In this document: positions 17,883-25,886 of the stretch, piece after piece
Numbering within the stretch: the first letter of the stretch is position 1
How the letters are laid out: the number at the start of each line of letters is the position of its first letter
NCBI GenBank assembly: GCA_018831195.1
Contig: JAHJDP010000032.1
Coordinates: forward strand, 95,094-159,093
Direction of reading: 5' to 3'
Length of the DNA stretch: 64,000 nucleotides
DNA from: Candidatus Eisenbacteria bacterium
GTDB lineage: Bacteria > Eisenbacteria > RBG-16-71-46 > CAIMUX01 > JAHJDP01
The notes under the pieces: generated by a model
Told to the model about the DNA's origin: nothing
Database searches by the model: none
The model's input: the letters and a program-made list of their open reading frames with translations, nothing else
Translations under genes and position numbers: made by a program

Positions 17883-19225
17883 AAATTCCCTACGGAAAAG
17901 CCTGCCTCGAATGTCCCTCGGAAGAGATTTTGGGTAAACCCGCCATGCGTTGGCGCGGCCGAAGGAGCGCCTGGCAGGAGATGGAGCCGGATCAGGTCCT
18001 CGAAGAACTGGGGGAGACCCGGTCCTGCGCCTGCGGGCCCCGGCAGCCGCCCAACTGGGAGCCGCTCTCTTCTTTTTTCCCAAGAGCGCCGCGCCATCCT
18101 GTTTTGGTTGTTCCCGACGCCACCCGCAGGGGGTTCTGGCAGGACATCCTTCCATCATTGGTGGTTGATCTGCTGATGCGATGGCCCGCGACGGAATTGA
18201 AGATTCTCGTCGCCACCGGAATTCATGCAGAGGTCTCACGGGATGATATCGAGCGTCATCTCCGGTTCGGCGATCACGCGGCGCCGGCGGATCACGATGG
18301 CCGGCAGGCCGCCGCATCGGGCCGCATAAAAATCGTTCAACACCATTCTGATGAGGGAAATCTTCCTGTGGGGACAACGCCACGGGGAACCCCCGTCTCC
18401 ATCGACCGACACTATCTCGAATCCGACGCCCGGATTCTTTTGGGGGGGACCTCTTATCATTACTTCGCCGGATTCGGCGGCGGTCCCAAGCTTGTTTTTC
18501 CCGGATTGGCCTCCCGGCCGGGGATTCTGATGAACCATCTGCGGGCTTTGGGCCGCGGGATGTCAGGATGGGATCCGGCCTGCGCGCCGGCTCAGATCGC
18601 CGGCAATCCGGTTGCGGAGGATATCGCCGAGGCTGCGACCCTCGCGCCGCCCCATGCGGTGATCAGTACCCTCGGCTTCGGGGATCAGATCGGTGTTGTT
18701 ACGATGGCGGGGCGGGAAGATTGGGTTCTGAGCATCAACCGCTGCCGCGCCCTTTATCATAGAGGGCACCGGGTTGTTTTGTCGGCGCCGCTGCAGGGTG
18801 TCATCGTGGATGCCGGCGGGTATCCGAGGGATCGCCATCTTCTTCAGGTTCACAAGAGCCTTCAACACGCTGTCCGATTCCTGCGTCCGGATGGATGGAT
18901 CTTGTTGATCGGTGAGTGCGGGGAGGGTTTCGGTTCAGCGGGACTCCTCGATATGGTGAAAAGTCTGAGCCTGAGATCCTTATCTGATGTAACCGCCCAG
19001 GAAGCTGATGCGGGACATCTTCAGACAGCGGTCGCCCTCATGACAGCGACAGGGAAACGGAGGGTCGCCTTTTACTCAGAGATCAGCGGGAAGCACCCCG
19101 AGCAGATCCGCTCCCTGGGATGGCAGCCCCTGGCCACCGGCCGTGAGCTGGAGGCGTGGCTGCGGGAGCGCTCCAAGGGATCCTGGGGATGGCTGAGTGA
19201 GGCCGATACCGTTCTGCCGCAGTGA
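17879..19225 (+). CDS. LarA-family nickel-pincer racemase homologue (DUF2088)
   Basis: 448 residues. It has an N-terminal DUF2088 domain (VVPDATRRGFWQDILPSLV, then LKILVATGIHAEVS) and a C-terminal LarA-type domain. The residues that define LarA all appear with the right spacing: His116 in ATGIH, His194 and Lys204 in HYFAGFGGGPK (ten apart, as His174/Lys184 in L. plantarum LarA), and His220 sixteen residues later. This suggests a bound nickel-pincer nucleotide. Other LarA relatives act on different 2-hydroxy acids or sugar acids, so the substrate is unknown. No larB, larC or larE cofactor gene is in the window. The ATG overlaps the gatB stop, so it is translated with the amidotransferase, an unexpected pairing. 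Confidence 0.82.
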   Translation: MKIPYGKACLECPSEEILGKPAMRWRGRRSAWQEMEPDQVLEELGETRSCACGPRQPPNWEPLSSFFPRAPRHPVLVVPDATRRGFWQDILPSLVVDLLMRWPATELKILVATGIHAEVSRDDIERHLRFGDHAAPADHDGRQAAASGRIKIVQHHSDEGNLPVGTTPRGTPVSIDRHYLESDARILLGGTSYHYFAGFGGGPKLVFPGLASRPGILMNHLRALGRGMSGWDPACAPAQIAGNPVAEDIAEAATLAPPHAVISTLGFGDQIGVVTMAGREDWVLSINRCRALYHRGHRVVLSAPLQGVIVDAGGYPRDRHLLQVHKSLQHAVRFLRPDGWILLIGECGEGFGSAGLLDMVKSLSLRSLSDVTAQEADAGHLQTAVALMTATGKRRVAFYSEISGKHPEQIRSLGWQPLATGRELEAWLRERSKGSWGWLSEADTVLPQ

Positions 19226-19291
19226 AGAACAAGGCGTGAAGATGATGCGTACGTATCAAAGAGCCGGGGCAAGGGTTTTACATTCCGCGCA

Positions 19292-19320
19292 TTGACTTTG
19301 GGTTCTGCGGCTTCTAACGT
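19292..19320 (+). promoter_or_regulatory. Candidate sigma-70 promoter for purDE
   Basis: TTGACT at 19292-19297, a 17-base spacer, and TAACGT at 19315-19320 lie in the gap between the racemase homologue and purD. The -35 is good and the -10 is weak. I saw no riboswitch-like PurR or purine aptamer fold here. Confidence 0.4.
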
Positions 19321-19365
19321 CGGGGACGAATGGATTCAAGGCTGCATCATGGGGAGGGTCCGCCA

Positions 19366-20760
19366 TTGAGTGAAGTCGAGAAGGTTCTCATCATCGGGTC
19401 CGGCGGCCGGGAACATGCCCTGGCATGGGCCCTCTCGAATTCCCCGAGCAAACCCGAAATCATCGGATTGCCTGGGAATCCAGGACTCGCGGAATTGGGC
19501 CGGTGTGTCGCTGGAAATCCATCCGACAATGAATTGGTTCTTGAAGTGGTGCGCCGTGAAGGGATCGATTTCACCATTGTCGGTCCGGAACAACCCCTTG
19601 TCGGCGGATTGACCGATCGCCTGCGGGCCGCCGGGCATGATGTCTTCGGTCCCTCCCGTCATGCGGCCGCTCTCGAGGGCAGCAAGGTCTTCTCAAAAAC
19701 CCTCATGCGTTCCCACGGCATCCCCACCGCCGCGTTCGAGATCTTCACCAAACCGCAGGATGCGATCGCCTTTCTCAAGCGGCAGTCCTTTCCACAGGTC
19801 CTCAAGGTCGACGGCCTCGCCGCGGGGAAAGGAGTTTTTGTCACGAAGACGATTGAGGAAGCCAAGTCGGTTGTGGAAAGGGTGCTGGTTCAGAAAGAGT
19901 TCGGCAGCGCCGGCAACCGGCTTATTGTAGAAGAGTGTCTCAAGGGTGAAGAGATGTCCCTCTTCGTTTTGACCAACGGCTCCGATGCAGTGTTGCTGCC
20001 GACCGCACAGGATTATAAAAGAGCCGAGGATAAAGATGCCGGGCCGAACACGGGGGGGATGGGAGCGACGGCGCCGGTTGTCAGCTGGTCGCCCGCGTTG
20101 GAACGGCGCGCCATGGACGAGGTGATCCTCCCGACCCTCGAGGCCATGCAGGGGGAAGGCCGCCCCTATACGGGGCTGCTCTATGCGGGTCTCATGGTGG
20201 ATGAGGGGCGTCCGGATGTCTTGGAATTCAACTGCCGCTTTGGTGACCCTGAAACACAGGTCGTTTTACCCATCCTAAAGGGCGATCTGCTGCAGGCTCT
20301 TTCCTGGGCGTCGGGCCGTGATACACAGACCCCGGATTTAGAGTTGTCGGATCAGTGGGCTGCAACGGTTGTTCTCACCTCAAAGGGATATCCGGGCTCG
20401 TATGCCAAGGGATTTCCCATCAGTGGGATTTCCAAAGCGCGAGAGCTACCCGGAGCTTTTATCTTCCATGCCGGAACAGCTTGGGCTGAGATCGGACCGA
20501 CGGGCCGGGGTGAATCCCCCTTTCATCCATCACCCGCTCCTTTCGGCGGCGCGAAATCGCCCGAGGGTTCGATGAACAGCAACCACCGGATCGTGACAAC
20601 CGGCGGCCGTGTCCTCAATGCCGTTGGAAGGGGGGATGACCTTCCCTCCGCCTTGCGACGCGCTTATGAGGCGGCGAGTCTTGTCACATTCGAGGGGAAG
20701 ACGATGAGGCGCGATATAGGGCATAGGGGTATCGCGGCTTTGAAGGAAGGAAAGATCTGA
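19366..20760 (+). CDS. purD: Phosphoribosylamine-glycine ligase with an internal insertion
   Basis: Second step of purine synthesis (GAR synthetase), ATP-grasp fold. VLIIGSGGREHALAWAL, the P-loop-like VLKVDGLAAGKGVFV, GPNTGGMGATAPV and VLEFNCRFGDPETQVVLP are all present. The frame is open from ATG 19330; TTG 19366 is favoured because GGGGAGGG at 19351-19358 sits 7 bases before it and it gives the standard N terminus. Between HAGTAW and the C-terminal TTGGRVLNAVG there is an extra stretch of about 35 residues rich in Pro, Gly and Ser, absent from typical 420-430 residue PurD proteins. It is followed at once by purE. Confidence 0.95.
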   Translation: MSEVEKVLIIGSGGREHALAWALSNSPSKPEIIGLPGNPGLAELGRCVAGNPSDNELVLEVVRREGIDFTIVGPEQPLVGGLTDRLRAAGHDVFGPSRHAAALEGSKVFSKTLMRSHGIPTAAFEIFTKPQDAIAFLKRQSFPQVLKVDGLAAGKGVFVTKTIEEAKSVVERVLVQKEFGSAGNRLIVEECLKGEEMSLFVLTNGSDAVLLPTAQDYKRAEDKDAGPNTGGMGATAPVVSWSPALERRAMDEVILPTLEAMQGEGRPYTGLLYAGLMVDEGRPDVLEFNCRFGDPETQVVLPILKGDLLQALSWASGRDTQTPDLELSDQWAATVVLTSKGYPGSYAKGFPISGISKARELPGAFIFHAGTAWAEIGPTGRGESPFHPSPAPFGGAKSPEGSMNSNHRIVTTGGRVLNAVGRGDDLPSALRRAYEAASLVTFEGKTMRRDIGHRGIAALKEGKI

Positions 20761-21290
20761 TGACGGGAACGCAAAAGAAAACCAGACCCGCGCCAAAATC
20801 GGGCGCAAAGCAAGAGACAAAGCCACGGGTCGGCATTCTCTACGGCAGCGTGAATGATGAATCGATTGTGGTTGAAGCGATCAAAATCCTCGAAGGAACT
20901 TTTAAGATCCCCTGCGAAAGCAAGGTCCTCTCCGCTCATCGGACGCCCGATGCCACCCGCACATATGTTAAAGGTGCCAAGGCCAGGGGGATAAAGATCC
21001 TCATCGGTGTCGCCGGATTGGCGGCGCATCTCCCCGGTGTGATCGCCTCTTATACATCCCTTCCCGTACTCGGCGTCCCTGTCGCCGGACCCAATCTGGA
21101 TGGGATGGACGCCTTGCTCTCAATCGTTCAGATGCCGGCCGGTGTCCCTGTCGGAACCCTGGGGATCGGCAAGGTGGGCGCGCGAAACGCCGCCCTTCTC
21201 GCGGCTCGTATTTTGGCCCTGGAGAACAAAGAGATCGCCGATCGTCTCGATAAGCTGATCCAGCACATGGCTGAAGGCGGGAGGGTGTGA
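20760..21290 (+). CDS. purE: PurE-type N5-CAIR mutase / AIR carboxylase
   Basis: 176 residues with a basic, disordered N-terminal extension of about 20 residues. The fold motifs are SAHRTPDATR, AAHLPGVIASYTSLPVLGVP, LSIVQMPAGVPVGTLGIGK and ARNAALLAARILAL. The phosphate-binding loop reads YGSVNDES, where PurE proteins normally have MGSxSD, so the second Ser is replaced by Asn. No purK partner is adjacent. Overall the AAHLPG segment is class I-like, but whether it uses N5-CAIR or CO2 cannot be decided here. The ATG overlaps the purD stop by one base. Confidence 0.88.
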   Translation: MTGTQKKTRPAPKSGAKQETKPRVGILYGSVNDESIVVEAIKILEGTFKIPCESKVLSAHRTPDATRTYVKGAKARGIKILIGVAGLAAHLPGVIASYTSLPVLGVPVAGPNLDGMDALLSIVQMPAGVPVGTLGIGKVGARNAALLAARILALENKEIADRLDKLIQHMAEGGRV

Positions 21291-21291
21291 T

Positions 21292-22410
21292 CTAACCTCG
21301 TTTTGGGAAGCGCATCCGCAGCGGCGGCCATCTCTTCAATGTCGTGGCCTCCATGTGCGATTTGCGAAGACGCTCGACAAGGTCTTCTCTATGGTTTTCA
21401 AGCGATCGCGGGGCGCGTTCGGGGAGGGCGGAGGCAAGCTCATCGAGCTGCGCCATTATTTCACGTGAAGGCATATTTGTTATATAGGCCGAGAAGATCT
21501 TGGACGGGGCTTCTTCCTTTAAAATTTGAACCGAAGGTGTCTCCTTCAAATCCCGCTTAATGCACGAATCGGCAAGCAGTGTCAGGATCCGCGCCTGGTC
21601 CGTCTTAATACCGAGCGAGGTGTCGAGGAATTGAAGTGTTCTGAGGACGAACCACAAAGGTCCGCTGCCGCAGAGCGAAACAAAGAGGGATCCGGCGCCG
21701 GATTGTTGAGACTCATGGATCATTCCCGCCATTTCGTTGAGATCAATGGCCGGATCATGAGTCAGGCGGTTCCCTCCCAGCGCCAACGCCGCGAGAAGTT
21801 TTCCAAGCTGTGAGGCGATGAGATATGGCGTCAGAATCGGCACCCCCAATGTATAGGCTACCGACAGCAGGCTTTCGGGCTCTTTTAAAAGCCGTTCTTT
21901 CTCTTTTAAATACCGTCCCAGCTTCTGGGATAAGGCTGATGACGGCATGATATGTTGGAACGGGGGTGAAGAGAGCAGATAGGATGATACCGCCCTGGGA
22001 TTGGATAACAGCCTCTTCTCAATGGCGACGTCGTGAAGCCAGAGAACGCCCCGGGCTTCTTGGATCGACGCGACCGGCGCCGGGTCGCCATTCGACATCT
22101 GAGGATGCAGGCCGAGTTCCAATTGAAGCAGAAGCGGGCTGGCGATAATGGCGTCAAAGACACCGGCCTTGAGCAAGGGGATCACATCGAAGGGCGCGCA
22201 CTCATCGATGAGGGCTTTGCGCGAGATGAGGAGAAATCGCAATCTTTCGGTACGGGATAGTTCGTTTTGAAGAAGGTCGCGGACTCCATCCGCATTGAGA
22301 AACTCGATGGCCGCCGGTGGTGAGGAGTTCTGTGACGGCCTGCTTTTCTGTGGAGGAGGATCTCCCGGACCGGGCGATAGATGCAGATGCTGTAATGTAT
22401 GCCGGTTCAT
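21292..22410 (-). CDS. Deoxyhypusine-synthase-like protein lacking the usual active-site segment
   Basis: 372 residues from ATG 22410, which has a weak GCGAG upstream; an in-frame ATG at 22485 would add 25 residues but has no Shine-Dalgarno. The middle follows the bacterial deoxyhypusine-synthase-like (homospermidine-synthase-like) fold: LLKAGVFDAIIASPLLLQLE (79-98) matches the 'vD.ivtTg.n..hDl' region, GVLWLHDVAIEKRL (121-134) the 'RI.DvyI' strand, and SLLSVAYTLGVPILTPYLIA (180-199) the 'S.l..A...gVPi.tPa..DS..G' region. The later GGGvPKn and SGATxxEAVSWGK segments, which hold the catalytic Lys, are replaced by SLCGSGPLW and unrelated sequence. It is thus probably not an active synthase. It converges tail-to-tail on purE with a one-base gap. 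Confidence 0.6.
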   Translation of the reverse strand: MNRHTLQHLHLSPGPGDPPPQKSRPSQNSSPPAAIEFLNADGVRDLLQNELSRTERLRFLLISRKALIDECAPFDVIPLLKAGVFDAIIASPLLLQLELGLHPQMSNGDPAPVASIQEARGVLWLHDVAIEKRLLSNPRAVSSYLLSSPPFQHIMPSSALSQKLGRYLKEKERLLKEPESLLSVAYTLGVPILTPYLIASQLGKLLAALALGGNRLTHDPAIDLNEMAGMIHESQQSGAGSLFVSLCGSGPLWFVLRTLQFLDTSLGIKTDQARILTLLADSCIKRDLKETPSVQILKEEAPSKIFSAYITNMPSREIMAQLDELASALPERAPRSLENHREDLVERLRKSHMEATTLKRWPPLRMRFPKRG

Positions 22411-22543
22411 ATCATCTCGCTTGGAAAAACCAACGGATAGACTGCATGCCACCGGACCTTGAACCCTGGTAGGATCATAGGGCATGATGGGGGCAGCGTA
22501 AAGCGATCCGGCTCAGACGCCCGCTGATGGCTTGAGGTATCGA

Positions 22544-23200
22544 ATGGCCGCTCATGTCAGGAATCCGAAATTTAATGTTGATCTAGGGGATCTCTTCCCG
22601 CCCAGACCCGGAACGCCTTCCGAGGCCGGCTGGGGCCGCTTCGTCGATCTCATGAGAGAGGGAGGGGTCGGCATCCTGCCGACAGATACCGTCTACGGCC
22701 TTCACAGCCGATGGGACCATTCTGGAGCCCGCTACCGGATCCTGAGACTCAAAGGACGTCCGGCCGGTTCGTCTCTGTTGTGCTTGATCAACTCGATGGA
22801 GATGCTGGAATGGGTGGCTTCACCGCCGCAAACCCCGCTTTTTCAGAAATTAAAGGGGTACTGGCCCGGCGCCCTCACCATGATTCTTCCGGCGGGCCCG
22901 GCGGCGCCGCCTGCCGTTCAGACCAATGGAACGGTTGCCGTCCGGTGGCCGGATGACCCCTTTCTCAATCGTTTGGTAGAGGATATTGGGGTTCCTCTTC
23001 TCTCCAGCAGCGCCAATCCATCAGGACGAGAGCCGGCGACGACGATTCAGGAAATTTCCGAAAATTGGAAAAGCCAGGTGGATGCCATCATCGATGGTGG
23101 GCCCCGCGCCCGCCCCCCCTCGACGCTGATCCGTGTTCCAACGGTGGGCCGGATCGACATCCTCCGTCAAGGGGATATCAAGATCGAGTTTGATGGGTGA
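22544..23200 (+). CDS. Threonylcarbamoyl-AMP synthase, Sua5/YciO/YrdC family
   Basis: 218 residues, the short TsaC length without a Sua5 C-terminal domain. It makes threonylcarbamoyl-AMP for the t6A37 modification of ANN-decoding tRNAs. GGVGILPTDTVYGLHS, the RILRLKGRPAGSSL loop (KxR signature) and LLSSSANPSGREPATT (SxN signature) are present, as is the late STLIRV strand. ATG 22544 has GAGG 6 bases upstream and is preferred to TTG 22532. The gene diverges from the deoxyhypusine-synthase-like gene. The neighbourhood of sua5, low-MW phosphatase and rpiB is also found in Bacillus (ywlC-ywlE-ywlF). Confidence 0.92.
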   Translation: MAAHVRNPKFNVDLGDLFPPRPGTPSEAGWGRFVDLMREGGVGILPTDTVYGLHSRWDHSGARYRILRLKGRPAGSSLLCLINSMEMLEWVASPPQTPLFQKLKGYWPGALTMILPAGPAAPPAVQTNGTVAVRWPDDPFLNRLVEDIGVPLLSSSANPSGREPATTIQEISENWKSQVDAIIDGGPRARPPSTLIRVPTVGRIDILRQGDIKIEFDG

Positions 23201-23269
23201 GGAGCTCTCCGGCCGAGTTCCTCGTGACGCAGGGGCTCCGAGCTCGAGCTACCTGTTCCCATCAGTCCG

Positions 23270-23296
23270 TGTTATAATCACCCGGTATATCGGGTG
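23270..23296 (+). promoter_or_regulatory. Extended -10 promoter with an adjacent palindrome
   Basis: TGTTATAAT at 23270-23278 is a perfect TATAAT with an upstream TG, i.e. an extended -10 element; no strong -35 is visible. Directly downstream CACCCG (23279-23284) and CGGGTG (23291-23296) form a 6-bp dyad around GTATAT. The dyad would cover the transcription start, so it could be an operator or a 5' hairpin. It precedes the secreted-protein gene at 23357. Confidence 0.5.
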
Positions 23297-23356
23297 GTTC
23301 AGGCATGGATGTCACTCCTGAAAAGTGTCACATCCGGGTATCCCGGGAGGTCAAAA

Positions 23357-24298
23357 ATGAAGCTTCAATCCGTTGTGTCACGACCTGTTAAGGCTGTTTG
23401 GATTTTCGGGAATCTGATCCTCATGCTCTGCCTCCTGATCGGCATCCCAAGGGCGGATGCGATCTTCTACAATATCGATCCGGCACAAAGTTCAGTCACC
23501 ATGACGATTTTTGGGTTTGATTTCGCGGGAGCCGCCGACGGGACCTTCTACTTTGCCACAGATCCGGGGATCGAAGCGGGCGCCTGGGATATTTTGTGGG
23601 ATCTCGATGCGACGGTTGAAGATATTGATGCCGGACTTGCCGCTCTTCGGAACATCACGATTCAAACCGATCCGACGAAAGATGCCTTTGGAGAAATAAC
23701 CGATCCGAATCCCACGGATGGGGTGGTTTCCCTCAATCAGTTTCTGCCGATGATCGTCCACTTTACCTATGATCCTCTCTTCGGCGCATCGGAGGATTAT
23801 GAAATTATCTCCGAGAGCTGCTTTGGGGAGGTCATTCTTTGCGAGAATCCGGCCTCCAGCGGCGAGGCGACGATTCATACAGCGACCCTGCGTTTTAATG
23901 CGGCGGCTCAGGATACGGTTCCCGCCGAGGAGAATCCCTTGGGTGAGGATATGCCGGTCCGCATCATCTTGAAGGCCGATGGCACTACGAACGGGCTCTC
24001 CGGGGTCGCCGCCGGCGGCCGGATGGGAGTCAGCCCCCAGGTGCGGATATGGCCCAATCCCTCTGCGGGGCCGGTGACGGTGAGTCTCGGCGCCTTTCAG
24101 GGGACGCCTCCTGAAATCGGTGTCTTTGACGTATCAGGACGGCGGATTCAATTATTGTCATCGACCGGCGGCCTCAGCCATGAGTATCAATGGAACGGCC
24201 GCGATAGCGCCGGACATCCAGCGCCGGCGGGGATCTACTTCATCCGTTGCCGGATCGGCGACGATATTTCCTACAATCGCTGCCTCCGTCTGAAATAA
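23357..24298 (+). CDS. Secreted protein with C-terminal FlgD-like / type IX sorting-like domain
   Basis: 313 residues. Start ATG 23357 is set by GGGAGG at 23345-23350, and the frame before it does not look coding. A signal peptide (VWIFGNLILMLCLLIGIPRA) is followed by a beta-rich domain of about 200 residues that I do not recognise, with repeated Asp and two Cys (SCFGEVILCENP) that may form a disulphide. The last 80 residues are a typical sorting-like domain: VRIWPNPSAGPVTVS, FDVSGRRIQ, YQWNGRDSAGHPAPAGIYFI and a final RCLRLK. Export to the surface is inferred. It interrupts an otherwise housekeeping cluster and has its own promoter. Confidence 0.8.
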   Translation: MKLQSVVSRPVKAVWIFGNLILMLCLLIGIPRADAIFYNIDPAQSSVTMTIFGFDFAGAADGTFYFATDPGIEAGAWDILWDLDATVEDIDAGLAALRNITIQTDPTKDAFGEITDPNPTDGVVSLNQFLPMIVHFTYDPLFGASEDYEIISESCFGEVILCENPASSGEATIHTATLRFNAAAQDTVPAEENPLGEDMPVRIILKADGTTNGLSGVAAGGRMGVSPQVRIWPNPSAGPVTVSLGAFQGTPPEIGVFDVSGRRIQLLSSTGGLSHEYQWNGRDSAGHPAPAGIYFIRCRIGDDISYNRCLRLK

Positions 24299-24334
24299 TC
24301 CAGAATTCGGTTTACCGATTCCACCTCCTTGGGC

Positions 24335-24374
24335 GGGGAACCGTTGCGTTCCCCCTCCGGGATTTATAAAATCC
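24335..24374 (+). terminator. Hairpins after the secreted-protein gene (weak terminator)
   Basis: GGGGAAC (24335-24341) pairs with GTTCCCC (24348-24354) over a six-base loop. A second dyad, GGATTT (24360-24365) with AAATCC (24369-24374), follows. There is no clear T-run after the first hairpin, so termination is plausible but not certain; the elements could also belong to the leader of the next gene. Confidence 0.4.
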
Positions 24375-24432
24375 AGGTTTGAAGCAAAGAATCCCAAAAA
24401 AGACCGATATTCGGCTAACGGACGGAGATTTC

Positions 24433-24927
24433 ATGGGGGAAAAGCTGTTTCATGTCATGGTTGTCTGCACCGGCAATATCTGCCGGAGCCCGATCGGGGA
24501 GGGACTGCTCACACATCGGCTGAGGGATTTGCCGGTCCTCGTCGACTCCGCCGGCACGGCCGCGCCCGAAGGGGTTCCCGCTTCACAACACGGCGTGGAT
24601 GTGTGCGCCGAGCGGGGACTTGATATCAGCAAGCACCGCTCCCGGCTGCTGACCCGGACGCTCCTCGGTGATGTCGATTTGGTTCTGGTCATGGAGCCGT
24701 ATCACCAGATGGAGATTCTCACGATGGCGCCGGATCTCGCCGACCGGGTTTTTATCATCACGGAATTCGTCGGCGAGGGGGACGAAGGTGTTGGGGATCC
24801 GATTGGGGCGGGCCGCTATGCCTATGAAGAAACATATGCCATCTTGGAGCGCCTCACGGAAAAGGCCGATCCGCTGATTCGCGAAATGGTCAATGCCAAG
24901 ACTCAAGCCGGAGAAACCCACTCATGA
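24433..24927 (+). CDS. Low-molecular-weight protein-tyrosine phosphatase family
   Basis: 164 residues from ATG 24433, which follows GGAG at 24424-24427. The active-site loop VVCTGNICRSP has the CX5R signature with the nucleophilic Cys and Arg. The general acid lies in the later GVGDPIGAGRYAYEE stretch, where the DP motif is conserved. Relatives include YwlE-type protein-arginine phosphatases and tyrosine phosphatases, and the class cannot be settled by eye. Its stop overlaps the rpiB start in an ATGA. The sua5, phosphatase, rpiB neighbourhood is conserved in Firmicutes. Confidence 0.9.
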   Translation: MGEKLFHVMVVCTGNICRSPIGEGLLTHRLRDLPVLVDSAGTAAPEGVPASQHGVDVCAERGLDISKHRSRLLTRTLLGDVDLVLVMEPYHQMEILTMAPDLADRVFIITEFVGEGDEGVGDPIGAGRYAYEETYAILERLTEKADPLIREMVNAKTQAGETHS

Positions 24928-25382
24928 GAGAATCAAGACGGATGGTCATCGGTTCCGATCATAGGGGTTATAAGTTAAAAGCCCATTTTATAACCTGGCT
25001 GGAGTCCAAGGGATTCGTTGTTGAAGATGCCGGTCCCAAATCTCCCGATGCCGCCGATTATCCCGATTACGCGCTCGCCGTCGCCCGTAAGGTCGTCGCA
25101 GGTGTGGATACCTGGGGAATCCTTATCTGCTCCAACGGCGTCGGCATGGCCATGACCGCGAATAAGGTGAAGGGGATCCGCGCCGCGCTCTGCTGCACAC
25201 CCGCCATGGCGGATCAGAGCCGCCGCCATAACAATGCCAATGTGCTTTGCCTCGGGGCCGACAATCAGTCGATGGAGGCGGGCCTTGAGATTTTAGAAAG
25301 CTGGCTCAAGGCGTCGTTTGAGGGCGGCCGTCATGAGAAACGCGTTCAGAAGATGATGGCCGCGGAGAGATTGTGTGATTAG
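24924..25382 (+). CDS. rpiB: Ribose-5-phosphate isomerase B
   Basis: 152 residues. Interconverts ribose 5-phosphate and ribulose 5-phosphate. GSDHRGYKLK, ADYPDYA, the catalytic-loop LICSNGVGMAMTANKVKGIRAALC with Cys69 in the position of the E. coli catalytic Cys, and SRRHNNANVLCLGA with the phosphate-binding His are present. This is the housekeeping copy; a divergent paralogue lies at 50782-51351. Confidence 0.95.
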   Translation: MRESRRMVIGSDHRGYKLKAHFITWLESKGFVVEDAGPKSPDAADYPDYALAVARKVVAGVDTWGILICSNGVGMAMTANKVKGIRAALCCTPAMADQSRRHNNANVLCLGADNQSMEAGLEILESWLKASFEGGRHEKRVQKMMAAERLCD

Positions 25383-25415
25383 ACCTTGAACAGCCATTGA
25401 TGGAACAGGGGAGGC

Positions 25416-25763
25416 ATGATGAAGGATTGTCTATTTTGCAGGATTATCGCCGGTGAGATTCCGGCGGATAAAGTCTATGAAGATGATTTGATCATCGCCT
25501 TTCGCGATGTCAATCCTCAGGCGCCGACCCACATCTTGTTGATCCCGAAAGAGCATATTGCCACGGTGAACGATCTTCAGAAGGACCATGCGGAGCTCAT
25601 CGGCCACATTCATCTTCAGGCGCGGGCGTTGGCCGCGTCCGAGGGGATCGATGAATTGGGGTATCGCATCGTCGTCAACTGTCTTGCCGACGCGGGACAG
25701 AGCGTTTTTCATCTCCATTTCCACCTTCTGGGCGGGCGTTCGATGAAGTGGCCTCCGGGTTGA
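25416..25763 (+). CDS. HIT-family (histidine triad) nucleotide-binding protein
   Basis: 115 residues, the normal HINT size. CLFCRIIAGEIPADKVYEDD at the N terminus, with two Cys that often bind zinc, then FRDVNPQAPTHILLIPKEHI and the histidine triad QSVFHLHFHLLGG near the C terminus. Family members hydrolyse adenosine phosphoramidates or similar. AGGGGAGG precedes the ATG. It is 33 bases after rpiB and probably the last gene of that run. The 123 bases after it, before moxR, show no clear promoter or terminator to me. Confidence 0.93.
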   Translation: MMKDCLFCRIIAGEIPADKVYEDDLIIAFRDVNPQAPTHILLIPKEHIATVNDLQKDHAELIGHIHLQARALAASEGIDELGYRIVVNCLADAGQSVFHLHFHLLGGRSMKWPPG

Positions 25764-25886
25764 TGCCGAGTTGAACCTCAGTTAACACTCTGCTGAGCCC
25801 ATGTTGGAACTTCGTGTGTCCGGTTGTGTTGAATAAGATCGGCATGATCATTTTGAGTCTGTGTTGATGGAAGGGAGGATAGAGCT

